From: an uncultured Lachnospiraceae bacterium
Lineage (GTDB): Bacteria > Bacillota > Clostridia > Lachnospirales > Lachnospiraceae
Direction: 5' to 3'
Length of the DNA: 46,167 nt
Assembly (NCBI GenBank): GCA_947626365.1
Contig: CANQRW010000024.1
Location: forward strand, 1-46,167
Below the pieces are notes generated by a model. The model did no database searches. It was not told the DNA's origin and saw only the letters and a list, made by a program, of their open reading frames with translations. Of this stretch, positions 26,732 to 35,049 are shown one piece after another. The position numbers were made by a program, and so were the translations under genes. The first letter of the stretch is position 1; each line of letters opens with the position of its first letter.

Positions 26732-26775
26732 CGGGCGTTCCAGGGCTATGTGCGGCCTGGAGGACGCCCGTTTGT
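26732..26775 (+). terminator. Terminator of the malic enzyme gene
   Basis: CGGGCGT+TCCAGG (26732-26744) pairs with CCTGGA+ACGCCCG (26756-26770, with a GG bulge), followed by TTTGT. Confidence 0.75.
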
Positions 26776-26778
26776 ATT

Positions 26779-26822
26779 ACGTCAGTATGCAAACAAAGCG
26801 CCAGTGACGCTTTGTTTGTATT
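26779..26822. repeat. 44-bp hairpin repeat, copy C
   Basis: Same element as at 24296 and 24340: ACGTCAGTATGC, arms CAAACAAAGCG and CGCTTTGTTTG (perfect pair), centre CCAGTGA. Both arms differ from copy B in a matched way, so the hairpin is kept. It sits between convergent genes and could end transcription in both directions. Confidence 0.85.
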
Positions 26823-26836
26823 GTTGGAAAAGGAAA

Positions 26837-28249
26837 TCATTGCTTCGTGGTGTGAGGCAGCCGTCCCCTGAGGAACCGCTTTTTCAGCTCGGACCAGTGG
26901 AAGGGAATCAGCGGGTAAATATAGCTTTTGCCTGCCAGGGTCTTATTGAAGACAATGGCGCAGATTGAGAAAACAATGCCTGCGATGAAGCCCAGGTAGT
27001 TAAACATCGCCGTCAGTACCAGGATAATGATCCGCATGAATTTCAGGGCGTAGCCCAGCTCAAAGCTGGCCTGGGAATAGTTGGCGATGGTGACGAAGGC
27101 CATATACAGCATGGTTTCGCTGGAAAACCAGCCGGAACTGACGGCGTACTCGCCCATGACGATACCGGCGATAACGCTCAGAGGCGTGGTCAGCATGCTG
27201 GGGGTGTTCACTGCCGCCAGCCGCAGGCCGTCGATGGCGAATTCCAGGATCAGAAGCTGGATGATCAGCGGCACGAAAGGATCGTCCTCCAGCAGGATAA
27301 ACTGGAGGTATCCGGGGACAATCTCCGGATTCTGCATAAGCAGGAGCCAGATGGGAGTCAGCAGCAGGGACAGCAGAGAGATGGTCATCCGGGTCAGCCG
27401 CAGATAGGTTCCTGTGATTGGCGGAAAATAATAATCATCCGCCTCCTCGATGATATCGAAGACGGAGGATGGCAGAATCATGGCGGCGGGGGAGTTGTCC
27501 ACCAGGATGACGACGTTGCCCTCCAGAATGGAAGCGGCGGCGGTGTCCGGCCGTTCGGAAAATTTGAATTTCGGAAACGGATTGTACCATTTGCTGGGAT
27601 ACAGACATTCCGCCAGACTTTCCTGATTCATGGTCAGGGCGTCTACGTGGACGTTCTGTATCCTTTGTTTCAGCATGTCCAGCATGCCCTCATCCACCCG
27701 GTCTTTCATATAGCAGACGGCGATGTCCGTGTGAGAGCTTTCCCCGGCGCTGGTGATCTCCATGGTCAGTTTCGGGTCCCGGATGCGGCGGCGGATCAGG
27801 GCGGTGTTGAAGATCAGCGTCTCCACGAAACCGTCCCGGGAGCCCCGCATGACCTTGTCTTTATCCGGTTCCGACACGCTTCTGGCCGGATAGGTGCGGC
27901 AGTCCACCGTCAGACAGGCGTCATAGCCGTCGATAAAGATACAGGTGAGGCCGGAAAGAAGCTGGGTGACGACGTCCTCTTCCTGAACGGCAAGTCCCGC
28001 CTCGCCGTAGGGCACATATTGTTTGGAAAAATCATGGGCGTTCTGAGGCATGTCCTGGGACTTTATGGTCTCCCAGGCCTGAAGCATCCTCAGAAGAACG
28101 TCGTCCTTGGTGAGACCGTCCACGAAATAGAGGCAGGCCTGCCGTCCCCCGATGGTCACTACCCGGTAGACCACGTCAAAATTCCGGTCGGTATCCAGAA
28201 GCTGATTGAAGTGTCTGATATTGTCCTCCACTTTGCTGGAAAATGGCAT
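26837..28249 (-). CDS. Spore germination protein, GerA/SpoVAF family
   Basis: A 470-residue protein of the GerA A-subunit family, which sits in the inner spore membrane and acts in germinant sensing or ion release. The soluble N-terminal part (about 1-280) contains DGLTKDD and LLSGLTCIFIDGYDACLTVDCRTYPARSVSEPDKDKVMRGSRDGFVETL split over the conserved NTD core; the last 200 residues contain about five transmembrane helices (from MTISLLSLLLTPIWLLL). Length and the closing segment point to SpoVAF rather than GerAA with B and C partners; no gerB or gerC gene is adjacent. ATG 28249 follows GGAAGGGG. The gene implies a sporulating host. Confidence 0.9.
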   Translation of the reverse strand: MPFSSKVEDNIRHFNQLLDTDRNFDVVYRVVTIGGRQACLYFVDGLTKDDVLLRMLQAWETIKSQDMPQNAHDFSKQYVPYGEAGLAVQEEDVVTQLLSGLTCIFIDGYDACLTVDCRTYPARSVSEPDKDKVMRGSRDGFVETLIFNTALIRRRIRDPKLTMEITSAGESSHTDIAVCYMKDRVDEGMLDMLKQRIQNVHVDALTMNQESLAECLYPSKWYNPFPKFKFSERPDTAAASILEGNVVILVDNSPAAMILPSSVFDIIEEADDYYFPPITGTYLRLTRMTISLLSLLLTPIWLLLMQNPEIVPGYLQFILLEDDPFVPLIIQLLILEFAIDGLRLAAVNTPSMLTTPLSVIAGIVMGEYAVSSGWFSSETMLYMAFVTIANYSQASFELGYALKFMRIIILVLTAMFNYLGFIAGIVFSICAIVFNKTLAGKSYIYPLIPFHWSELKKRFLRGRLPHTTKQ

Positions 28250-28356
28250 AATGTTTCCCCTTCCTGTACAAATCTTAATATTGAAATCAATACGGTACGC
28301 AAAGTATGCGCAGGTTAAGGGGAAAATATGTGAGAAGGTCCCATAAAAAGGGAGGA

Positions 28357-28383
28357 GCCGGTAACCCATTACGGGCTACCGGC
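28357..28383 (-). terminator. Hairpin downstream of pncB
   Basis: GCCGGTA-ACCC (28357-28367) pairs with GGGC-TACCGGC (28373-28383), one mismatch, 5-nt loop; the minus-strand T run is short and displaced, so it is a weak terminator that backs up the one at 28392-28440. Confidence 0.45.
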
Positions 28384-28391
28384 AGATTATG

Positions 28392-28440
28392 AAAAAAATT
28401 TATCTATCGTAGTCAGGTGTATCTCTTTGTTACTGACTAC
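28392..28440 (-). terminator. Terminator of pncB
   Basis: GTAGTCAG (28409-28416) and CTGACTAC (28433-28440) form an 8-bp stem; on the minus strand it is followed within ten bases by a run of seven T (28392-28398). Confidence 0.6.
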
Positions 28441-28499
28441 AGTATATCTGCAAAATGTAAAAAAAGATTAGCCATCTTGTGAATTTTTTGTGAACATTA

Positions 28500-29954
28500 T
28501 CAAATTTTATACCGCTGCAGCAGTTCATTTTTCATATTCCACAGAGGCTCGGACAGATCCACATGGGTTCTGTGGGGGAATTCAAGACGCATGGATTCTT
28601 CCCACAGGGTTCCCATTTCGTGCCGGCAGTAGGAGCGGATGTCCATGACCTTGGGGGACTGGTACACGCACTGGCCATTTTTGAAAATGGGGACCATCAG
28701 TTCCCGCATGGTATAGCTGTTGGGAGCCAGGTTTGTCTTCTTCCAGGTCTGAACCGGATCGAAGATCAGCAGGGGCTGGGAGGTATCGTACTGTTCATCC
28801 GCCAGACAGATCAGGTCGGCGATGATCTTGCCGGTAGCCTTGTTGTAGATACGCTGGATGGTCTTGTTGCCCGGGTTGGTGATTTTCTCCGCGTTCTCGG
28901 AAAGCTTGATCTTGGGAATGAATTTGCCTGTGGCCTTGTCCATGATGGCGGCAAGCTTGTACACGCCGCCGAAGGAGGGGCAGTCCTTGGAGGTGATCAG
29001 GTTGGTGCCTACGCCCCAGGAGTTGATGGCAGCGCCCTGCTGCTTTAAGCTGCTGATCAGCGTCTCGTCCAGATCGTTGGAGGCGGAGATGACCGCATCG
29101 GTAAATCCTGCCTCGTCCAGCATTTTCTTGGCCTCCTTGGACAGATAGGCCAGGTCGCCGCTGTCCAGACGGATACCGTAGAAGGTCAGGGGGATTCCGG
29201 CCCTGCGCATCTCGCTGAAAACACGGATGGCGTTGGGAACGCCGGATTTTAAGGTATCATAGGTGTCCACCAGAAGAATGCAGGCGGAAGGGTACAGCCT
29301 GGCGTAAGTGCGGAAGGCCGTCAGCTCGTCAGGGAAGCTCATGATCCAGCTGTGGGCGTGGGTACCCTTTACCGGCACGTCGAACAGCTTGCCTGCCAGG
29401 ACATTAGAAGTGCCGATGCAGCCCGCGATCATGGCGGCTCTGGCGCCGTAGATGCCGGCGTCCGGTCCCTGAGCCCGGCGAAGGCCGAACTCCATGACGC
29501 CGTCTCCCTGGGCGGCGTGGACCACCCGGGCCGCCTTGGTGGCGATAAGGCTCTGGTGGTTGATGATGTTTAAGAGAGCTGTCTCAACCAGCTGTGCCTC
29601 CATAATGGGAGCGATGACCTTCACCAACGGCTCCCTGGGGAACACCACGGTTCCCTCCGGGATGGCGTAGATGTCTCCGGTAAAATGAAAATCTTTCAGG
29701 TAATCCAGAAAATCTTCGTCAAAAAGTCCTACGGATCTGAGGTAGTCGATGTCTTCCCCGTCAAAATGCAGGTTCTTAATATACTCAATAACCTGTTCCA
29801 GACCGGCGCAGATGGCGTAGCCGTTGTTGTCCGGATTGTTCCGGTAGAAGGCGTCAAAGATGACGGTCTCGTTCTGTTCCTTCTCCTTAAAATATCCCTG
29901 CATCATGGTCAGCTCATACAGGTCCGTCAGTAATGTCAGATTGCGTTCGCTCAT
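28500..29954 (-). CDS. pncB: Nicotinate phosphoribosyltransferase
   Basis: Joins nicotinate to PRPP to make nicotinate mononucleotide in NAD salvage. The 484-residue protein starts NLTLLTDLYELTMMQGYF, has the conserved GLRRAQGPDAG with the phosphorylated-His region KGTHAHSWIMSF, RLDSGDL and the NSWGVGTNLITS active-site string. All match the longer Gram-positive PncB form. AGGAGG-like GGAGGAAAG precedes the start. It has its own promoter and terminator; not in an operon with its neighbours. Confidence 0.96.
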   Translation of the reverse strand: MSERNLTLLTDLYELTMMQGYFKEKEQNETVIFDAFYRNNPDNNGYAICAGLEQVIEYIKNLHFDGEDIDYLRSVGLFDEDFLDYLKDFHFTGDIYAIPEGTVVFPREPLVKVIAPIMEAQLVETALLNIINHQSLIATKAARVVHAAQGDGVMEFGLRRAQGPDAGIYGARAAMIAGCIGTSNVLAGKLFDVPVKGTHAHSWIMSFPDELTAFRTYARLYPSACILLVDTYDTLKSGVPNAIRVFSEMRRAGIPLTFYGIRLDSGDLAYLSKEAKKMLDEAGFTDAVISASNDLDETLISSLKQQGAAINSWGVGTNLITSKDCPSFGGVYKLAAIMDKATGKFIPKIKLSENAEKITNPGNKTIQRIYNKATGKIIADLICLADEQYDTSQPLLIFDPVQTWKKTNLAPNSYTMRELMVPIFKNGQCVYQSPKVMDIRSYCRHEMGTLWEESMRLEFPHRTHVDLSEPLWNMKNELLQRYKI

Positions 29955-29990
29955 AATTCTTTCCTCCGTTGTTCCCGATTTCTTGCGGAT

Positions 29991-30019
29991 AGTATAGCAC
30001 AGATTTCCTTTGGGACAAA
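29991..30019 (-). promoter_or_regulatory. Promoter for pncB
   Basis: Minus strand: TTTGTC (30019-30014), 17-bp spacer, TATACT (29996-29991) with TGC directly before it (extended -10). Confidence 0.7.
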
Positions 30020-30061
30020 GACATTGTTAAGGATGTGACAAAATTTTCCGGCAGTATGCAA

Positions 30062-30108
30062 AGGGGCTGTTGCAGAAATATTTTTCACTGTATCAATCTG
30101 CAACAGCC
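30062..30108. repeat. 47-bp hairpin element, left copy
   Basis: GGGGCTGTTGCAGA (30062-30075) pairs with TCTGCAACAGCCC (30096-30108) around AATATTTTTCACTGTATCAA. The reverse complement of the element at 34233-34278 matches it through arms and loop, so the two are inverted copies of one element. It may act as a terminator, but it has no good T run. Confidence 0.85.
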
Positions 30109-30155
30109 CATTTGTATGATAGTGCCGGGATTTGTCTCTTGCGGGTTTCAACGGT

Positions 30156-31031
30156 TCAGCAGGAACAGTAGTTTTTTGTAAAGGAAATGAACGTCTGCAT
30201 CTCTTCCGTCACGTATTTTCCCTTTTTCCAGACCATGCCTACATTGATGTTGATGGGAGGATCCAAAGGAAGGCCAATGCAGTCCGGGAACTGAGGCAGC
30301 ATTTCCTTAAATAGAAAGCAGCCACACTGGCTTTGGTGGACAAATTTCATGACCGTGTACAGCTGGCTGCTTCTCATGACAATATGGGGATGCAGCTGCA
30401 TGGCGTCGAACCGGGTCATAAGCAGATGTGTCTGGACGGAATCCCCGTTGAACAGAAGAACCTTTTCATTGTCAAACTGTTCCATTTTCACGGAGGATTG
30501 GCCGGCCAAAGGGTGTTCCCGGGAGACGCAGTAGTAGAGCTGGCTGTTGAAGAGAACGGCGTTATTGAACTTGTCGATATTGAACATCTCCATATTGACC
30601 AGAGCCAGATCCAGGAAATCCGTCTGAACCAGGTCGCAGGCCCGGACAGACCCGTATTCCTCCAGAACCACAGGAATGTCCGGATGTGCCCGGCAGAAGG
30701 CGTCCCAGAGATCCGGAAAGAAAATGGTGCTCAGCATGGGAGGGATACCGATGCGAACCGGAGGTTTGATCCGGCTGTTGTCCTTGTATTCCGCTTCCAT
30801 GGCGATGCAGTAGCGGAGGATATAGTTGGCTTTTTCCAGAAACGCTTCTCCCTCCGCGGTCAGCTCCAGGTGGCTTCCGTTGCGGTAAAACAATGTGATG
30901 GAAAATTCTTCCTCCAGCTCCCGCACGGCGTTGGAGATGGTAGGCTGGGTGACGAACAGTTCCTTTGCCGCCTTGGAAATGTTGTGGCACCGGCTGGCGG
31001 CGCTAAAGTACCGTAACTGATTCAGCGTCAT
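30156..31031 (-). CDS. LysR-family regulator of the carboxylate module (TtdR-like by position)
   Basis: A 291-residue LysR protein: helix-turn-helix at residues 1-60 (MTLNQLRYFSAASRCHNISKA) and a two-lobed effector domain from about 88 (VRIGIPPMLSTIFFPDLW). The string QSQCGCFLFKEMLP near 245 carries two Cys in the ligand region, odd for the family. Divergent from the permease gene by 221 bp, with the hydratase genes beyond it. In E. coli a LysR gene, ttdR, likewise adjoins the tartrate dehydratase and transporter genes; the parallel is positional, not proven. ATG 31031 gives the standard LysR start; the upstream extension of the frame has no support. Confidence 0.88.
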   Translation of the reverse strand: MTLNQLRYFSAASRCHNISKAAKELFVTQPTISNAVRELEEEFSITLFYRNGSHLELTAEGEAFLEKANYILRYCIAMEAEYKDNSRIKPPVRIGIPPMLSTIFFPDLWDAFCRAHPDIPVVLEEYGSVRACDLVQTDFLDLALVNMEMFNIDKFNNAVLFNSQLYYCVSREHPLAGQSSVKMEQFDNEKVLLFNGDSVQTHLLMTRFDAMQLHPHIVMRSSQLYTVMKFVHQSQCGCFLFKEMLPQFPDCIGLPLDPPININVGMVWKKGKYVTEEMQTFISFTKNYCSC

Positions 31032-31138
31032 GTTCTTTTGTCCCTTTCTGTGGATTCTATGTACAGAATAACATATTTCGGACAAAATTCCGCGATTTTT
31101 CCTATTAAATTTTCTTTTATACCGGGAATTTTTTTTGA

Positions 31139-31169
31139 TTGGACTTATGCAATTTGGCGGTGTTATCAT
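31139..31169 (+). promoter_or_regulatory. Probable promoter for the permease-ttdAB operon
   Basis: An extended -10, TGTTATCAT (31161-31169), has TTGGAC (31139-31144) 19 bp upstream. The suboptimal spacing suits an activated promoter. AATTCC (about 31086) and GGAATT (about 31125) upstream form a distant inverted pair that could be LysR half-sites. Confidence 0.4.
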
Positions 31170-31252
31170 AGGATCACAAGATATAGCTGGCCGGCGGTAT
31201 CGCAATCGAATCAAGTTGAATCAGGGAAGTGAAGTGTGAAAGGAGAAAAGTT

Positions 31253-32518
31253 ATGTCCCCTACAACCATTACATTATTATTCCTGCTATTTGCGGTAGTA
31301 AGCTTTATTCTTGAAAAGATACCGTTGGGACTTACGGCAACCATCGTGGCCCTGGGGCTGAATCTGACCGGCGTGCTGGACAGCTCCGCCACCTTTGCGG
31401 GATACGTCAACAGCAACGTGATCCTGTGCGTAGGAATGTTCGTCGTGGGCCAGGCCCTGTTTGAGACCGGCATGGCCAATAAGATCGGCGGAATCGTGAC
31501 GAAGTTCGCCAAGAGCGAGAGAATGCTGATCATCGCCATCATGGTGATCGTGGGCGTGATGTCCGGATTCCTCTCCAACACCGGCACGGCGGCAGTGCTG
31601 ATCCCGGTGGTCTGCGGAATCGCTGATGAGTCCGGTTATTCCAGAAGCCGGCTGCTGATGCCTCTGGTGTTTGCGGCGGCCCTGGGAGGAAACCTTTCCA
31701 TCATAGGAGCCCCCGGCAACCTGATGGGTGTCAACGCTCTTCAGGAGCTTGGCCTTGCCACCAGCTTCTTCATGTATGCTCCGGTGGGCATCCCCATGCT
31801 TCTGCTGGGCATCGTCTACTTCGTGTTTATCGGATACCGGTTCCTTCCTGCCGGCAGCGGATCCGGCGAGGCGGTAACGGGGGTTCAGGATGATTTCTCC
31901 GATGTTCCGCAGTGGAAGCAGACCGTATCCCTGCTGGTTCTGATCCTGGTTATCCTGGCCATGATCTTCGAGGACAAGATCGGGATCAAGATTCAGGTAT
32001 CCGCCTGTATTGGCGCGGCGATCCTGGTTCTCTGCGGCGTCATTAGTGAGAAAGCGGCTCTTCAGTCCATCGATCTGAAGGTTGTCCTTCTCTTCGGCGG
32101 TTCCCTTGCCCTGGCAAGCGCTTTGGAGACTACCGGAGCCGGAACCCTGATCGCGGACAAGATCGTGGGTCTTCTGGGAACCAGTCCCAACCCCATTATC
32201 CTGCTGCTGGTCATCTTTGTCGTGACCTGCGTTCTGACCAACTTTATGTCCAATACGGCTACTACGGCCCTGATGGTGCCCATTGCCGTATCTCTGGCCA
32301 ACAGCCTGGGCGCCGACCCGAGAGCGGTGGTCATCGCCACTGTAATCGCAGGCTCTTGCGCTTACGCGACGCCGATCGGCATGCCGGCCAACACCATGGT
32401 AGTAGGACTGGGCGGATACAAGTTCAATGATTATGTAAAATCCGGCCTGCCGCTGATCCTGGTATCTTTTGCAGTCTGCATGATCCTGCTGCCCATATTG
32501 TATCCGTTCTATCCGTAA
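31253..32518 (+). CDS. SLC13/DASS-type dicarboxylate permease
   Basis: A 421-residue transporter with about 11 membrane segments in two inverted halves. The signature pairs of the divalent anion:Na+ symporter/ArsB-NhaD superfamily are seen: FLSNTGTAAVLIPVV in the first half and TNFMSNTATTALMVPIA in the second, each an SNT loop that binds substrate carboxyl and sodium, plus GNLSIIGAPGNLMG and YATPIGMPANTMV. Together with the ttdAB pair 115 bp downstream, it probably imports tartrate, fumarate or malate, perhaps in exchange for succinate. ATG 31253 follows AAAGGAG; the frame opens earlier without a usable start. Confidence 0.9.
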   Translation: MSPTTITLLFLLFAVVSFILEKIPLGLTATIVALGLNLTGVLDSSATFAGYVNSNVILCVGMFVVGQALFETGMANKIGGIVTKFAKSERMLIIAIMVIVGVMSGFLSNTGTAAVLIPVVCGIADESGYSRSRLLMPLVFAAALGGNLSIIGAPGNLMGVNALQELGLATSFFMYAPVGIPMLLLGIVYFVFIGYRFLPAGSGSGEAVTGVQDDFSDVPQWKQTVSLLVLILVILAMIFEDKIGIKIQVSACIGAAILVLCGVISEKAALQSIDLKVVLLFGGSLALASALETTGAGTLIADKIVGLLGTSPNPIILLLVIFVVTCVLTNFMSNTATTALMVPIAVSLANSLGADPRAVVIATVIAGSCAYATPIGMPANTMVVGLGGYKFNDYVKSGLPLILVSFAVCMILLPILYPFYP

Positions 32519-32632
32519 GAACCGGATTGATTTGAAAATCCAATTTCTGCCGAAATCGTGATTGGTAACCGCAAACAATCTGACATTGCAGGCAGACCTG
32601 CCTGTGGTGCCGCAAAAAAGAAGGAGGTAACT

Positions 32633-33538
32633 ATGACAAGAGAAGAGAATGTAAAACTGATGACTGACAAGATGGCAAAGTTTGTGGCTCATATCGCCAA
32701 GAAACTGCCGGACGACGTGGTGGCGAAGCTGGAGGAACTGGGCGCTCAGGAGAACGCAGCCCTTCCTAAGGTCCTCTATGAGACCATGACGAAGAACCAG
32801 AATCTGGCTGTGTCCCTGGACCGTCCCAGCTGCCAGGATACCGGTGTTCTTCAGTTCTGGGTAAAGTGCGGAACCAAATTCCCGCTGATCGATGATCTGG
32901 AAGCTCTTTTGAAGGAAGCGGTTGTTCAGGCGACTTTTGCCACGCCTCTCCGCCATAACAGCGTGGAGACCTTTGATGAGTACAATACCAAGAGAAATGT
33001 AGGAAAAGGAACTCCTACCGTGTTCTGGGATATCGTTCCCAACAATGACCAGTGTGAAATCTACGCTTACATGGCTGGCGGCGGCTGTACCCTTCCCGGC
33101 AAGGCCATGGTACTTATGCCCGGCGCAGGTTACGAGGGTATCACGGATTTTGTCCTGGATCAGATGACCAGCTACGGACTGAACGCCTGCCCGCCTCTTC
33201 TGGTTGGCGTAGGCGTGGCTACCTCCGTGGAGACCGCGGCTCTTCTTTCCAAGAAGGCATTGATGCGTCCTATCGGCTCTCACAATGAGAACGCCAACGC
33301 GGCCAAGATGGAAAAGCTTTTGGAAGACGGAATCAACGCCATCGGCCTTGGGCCCCAGGGTATGGGCGGCAAGTTCTCAGTCATGGGCGTAAACATTGAG
33401 AATACGGCCCGTCATCCCTCTACCATCGGCGTGGCAGTGAACGTGGGCTGCTGGTCTCACCGCCGGGGACATGTGGTATTTGACAAGGATTTAAACGCAA
33501 CCGTAGATACACATTCAACCATTGACCTGAATCAGTAA
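32633..33538 (+). CDS. ttdA: L(+)-tartrate dehydratase (or fumarase) alpha subunit
   Basis: A 301-residue subunit of the class I iron-sulfur hydro-lyases, which bind a 4Fe-4S cluster. The three cluster Cys are present: Cys67 (RPSCQDTG), Cys152 (GGGCTLPG) and Cys273 ([10 protein letters not shown]). By memory comparison it follows E. coli TtdA closely over its length (PDDVVxKLEEL, LRHNSVExFDExNT, [11 protein letters not shown], ACPPxLVGVG, [10 protein letters not shown]), better than the separate clostridial fumarase pair; dehydrates L-tartrate to oxaloacetate. Fumarate-malate activity is an alternative that only assay will settle. AAGGAGG precedes ATG 32633. Next gene, ttdB, starts 13 bp after. 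Confidence 0.85.
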   Translation: MTREENVKLMTDKMAKFVAHIAKKLPDDVVAKLEELGAQENAALPKVLYETMTKNQNLAVSLDRPSCQDTGVLQFWVKCGTKFPLIDDLEALLKEAVVQATFATPLRHNSVETFDEYNTKRNVGKGTPTVFWDIVPNNDQCEIYAYMAGGGCTLPGKAMVLMPGAGYEGITDFVLDQMTSYGLNACPPLLVGVGVATSVETAALLSKKALMRPIGSHNENANAAKMEKLLEDGINAIGLGPQGMGGKFSVMGVNIENTARHPSTIGVAVNVGCWSHRRGHVVFDKDLNATVDTHSTIDLNQ

Positions 33539-33551
33539 GGAGGATAAAGAT

Positions 33552-34184
33552 ATGATCGAAATCAGAGGAGATAAGAAAGTTCTGGTTACACCCATAAGCG
33601 CTGAGGATCTTGCGGATATTAAGATCGGAGATATTGTGTGGCTGGATGGAGATCTGATGACCTGCCGTGATGTGGCTCATCGACGTGTGGTAGAGTACGG
33701 AAGGGAGCTGCCTTATGACATCAAGGGAAAAGCGATTTTCCATGCAGGTCCCATTGTCCGTAAGATTGAGGGAACTGAGGACGATTATGAAATGGTATCC
33801 GTAGGCCCCACCACCTCCATGCGTATGGAAAAATTCGAGTATGAGTTTACCAAACTGACCGGCGTGCGCGTTATCGTCGGAAAGGGCGGTATGGGTCCCA
33901 ATACGGAGAGAGGCTGCAAGGAGTTCGGAGCGATCCACTGCGTATTTCCGGCCGGTTGCGCCGTGGTGGCCGCTACAGAGGTGGAGCGGATCGCGGAGCA
34001 TCACTGGGATGAGCTGGGTATGCCGGAGACCCTCTGGTGCTGCAAGGTGAAGGAATTCGGTCCGCTGATCGTCTCCATCGACGCCCAGGGAAAAAATATG
34101 TTTGAGGAGAACAAAATTACCTTTAACGAGAAGAAAGAGGCTGCCAAGCAGGCTATCTATCCGGAAGTGAAATTCATTAAGTAA
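33552..34184 (+). CDS. ttdB: L(+)-tartrate dehydratase (or fumarase) beta subunit
   Basis: The 210-residue swivelling beta subunit that completes the active site with TtdA. Motifs [43 protein letters not shown] and [23 protein letters not shown] are those of the TtdB/FumB C-terminal family and match E. coli TtdB almost in full. It follows ttdA by 13 bp with AGGAGG in between, so both are made from one message. The operon then ends in two hairpins (34233 and 34311). Confidence 0.87.
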   Translation: MIEIRGDKKVLVTPISAEDLADIKIGDIVWLDGDLMTCRDVAHRRVVEYGRELPYDIKGKAIFHAGPIVRKIEGTEDDYEMVSVGPTTSMRMEKFEYEFTKLTGVRVIVGKGGMGPNTERGCKEFGAIHCVFPAGCAVVAATEVERIAEHHWDELGMPETLWCCKVKEFGPLIVSIDAQGKNMFEENKITFNEKKEAAKQAIYPEVKFIK

Positions 34185-34232
34185 TTTCCTGAGTTAAGCT
34201 TTTACATACCATATCAATACCTTTTGCCGGGA

Positions 34233-34278
34233 GGGGCTGTTGCAGAATTGAAGCAGTGAATATTTCTGCAACAGCCCC
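34233..34278. repeat. 46-bp hairpin element, right copy (inverted relative to 30062)
   Basis: GGGGCTGTTGCAGAA (34233-34247) pairs with TTCTGCAACAGCCCC (34264-34278), loop TTGAAGCAGTGAATAT. Its reverse complement matches the copy at 30062-30108 through arms and loop apart from a 3-base indel and a few changes. The two copies bracket LysR-permease-ttdAB. Confidence 0.85.
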
Positions 34279-34310
34279 TTCTGCTGTATCATATTCACGT
34301 ATGTAATGAG

Positions 34311-34343
34311 CAGCGCGAAAAACCCCGCAGGTTTTTGAGCGTT
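34311..34343 (+). terminator. Second hairpin after ttdB
   Basis: AAAAACC (34318-34324) and GGTTTTT (34330-34336) pair around CCGCA, with outer GCAGCGC/GCGTTGC arms that pair in part. The T run makes it a plausible terminator between ttdB and the DUF1847 gene. Confidence 0.6.
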
Positions 34344-34379
34344 GCACTGCTAAATCAAGAAAAGCGAGACAAAAAAGTC

Positions 34380-35015
34380 ATGAGTGATATCGAAAGAAGC
34401 TGCGCTGACTGCGGCGTTGTCAATTGTAAGGGGCTGGGAAAAGAATATCCGCCTTTCTGCCAGACTGTGCAGATGAATCCGGACACGAAAAAGAAAGCGA
34501 TGGAATGTTACGAGGAAGAAGAAAACCGAAAGATCATGCAGACGGCCGCCCAGGTAGAGTATGAGGGGTACTGCCGCTGGTGCCGGGTAGAGGAAACCAT
34601 CGAATTCGCGAAGCGGATGGGATATCATAAACTGGGGATCGCATGCTGCGTAGGACTGATCCGAGAGACGAGAATATTGGCGGATATTCTGCGTAGCCAT
34701 GGATTTGAGGTATTCGGGATCGCCTGCAAGGCAGGAGCTGCGCCGAAAACCGATGTAGGAATTGATCCGGCGTGCTGCGCCATTGGTCCCAATATGTGCA
34801 ATCCCATTCTCCAGGCAAAGCTTCTGGAAGAAGCGGAGACGGATTTTAATATCGTAGTCGGACTTTGCGTGGGGCATGATTCCCTGTTTTATAAATATAC
34901 AAAAGCGCTGACGACAACGCTGATCGTAAAGGACCGGGTAACAGGCCACAATCCGGCGGCGGCTTTATATACGGCGGATTCCTATTACAAAAAGCGGATG
35001 ATGAGTCGGCCTTGA
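34380..35015 (+). CDS. DUF1847 Cys-rich protein
   Basis: A 211-residue protein that I recognise as the DUF1847 family, presumed metal-binding, function unknown. It has at least 14 Cys: an N-terminal pair of CxxC-like motifs (SCADCGVVNC, then CQ near residue 27), CRWCRV near 61, a CC pair near 83, and C residues in GIACKAG, DPACCAIGPNMCNP and GLCVGHD. The spacing fits iron-sulfur or zinc sites. The ATG at 34380 has only a weak AAGCGAG 11 bp before it; a TTG at 34335 would extend the frame and cannot be excluded. Convergent with the YjiH-type gene; the terminator of that gene lies within the end of this one. Confidence 0.8.
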   Translation: MSDIERSCADCGVVNCKGLGKEYPPFCQTVQMNPDTKKKAMECYEEEENRKIMQTAAQVEYEGYCRWCRVEETIEFAKRMGYHKLGIACCVGLIRETRILADILRSHGFEVFGIACKAGAAPKTDVGIDPACCAIGPNMCNPILQAKLLEEAETDFNIVVGLCVGHDSLFYKYTKALTTTLIVKDRVTGHNPAAALYTADSYYKKRMMSRP

Positions 35016-35036
35016 CAGGCTGTCTTCATCATCCGC
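34994..35036 (-). terminator. Terminator of the YjiH-type gene
   Basis: GCGGATGATGA (34994-35004) pairs exactly with TCATCATCCGC (35026-35036); on the minus strand five T follow at once (34989-34993). It overlaps the last codons of the DUF1847 gene and lies 14 bp after the restored stop (35050) of the YjiH gene. Confidence 0.8.
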
Positions 35037-35049
35037 AAAGATATTGTAA

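Noticed and set aside
31286-33283. A 665-codon open frame opposite the permease and ttdA
   Set aside because: Spans two unrelated genes in antisense, His/Gln/Arg-rich shadow composition.
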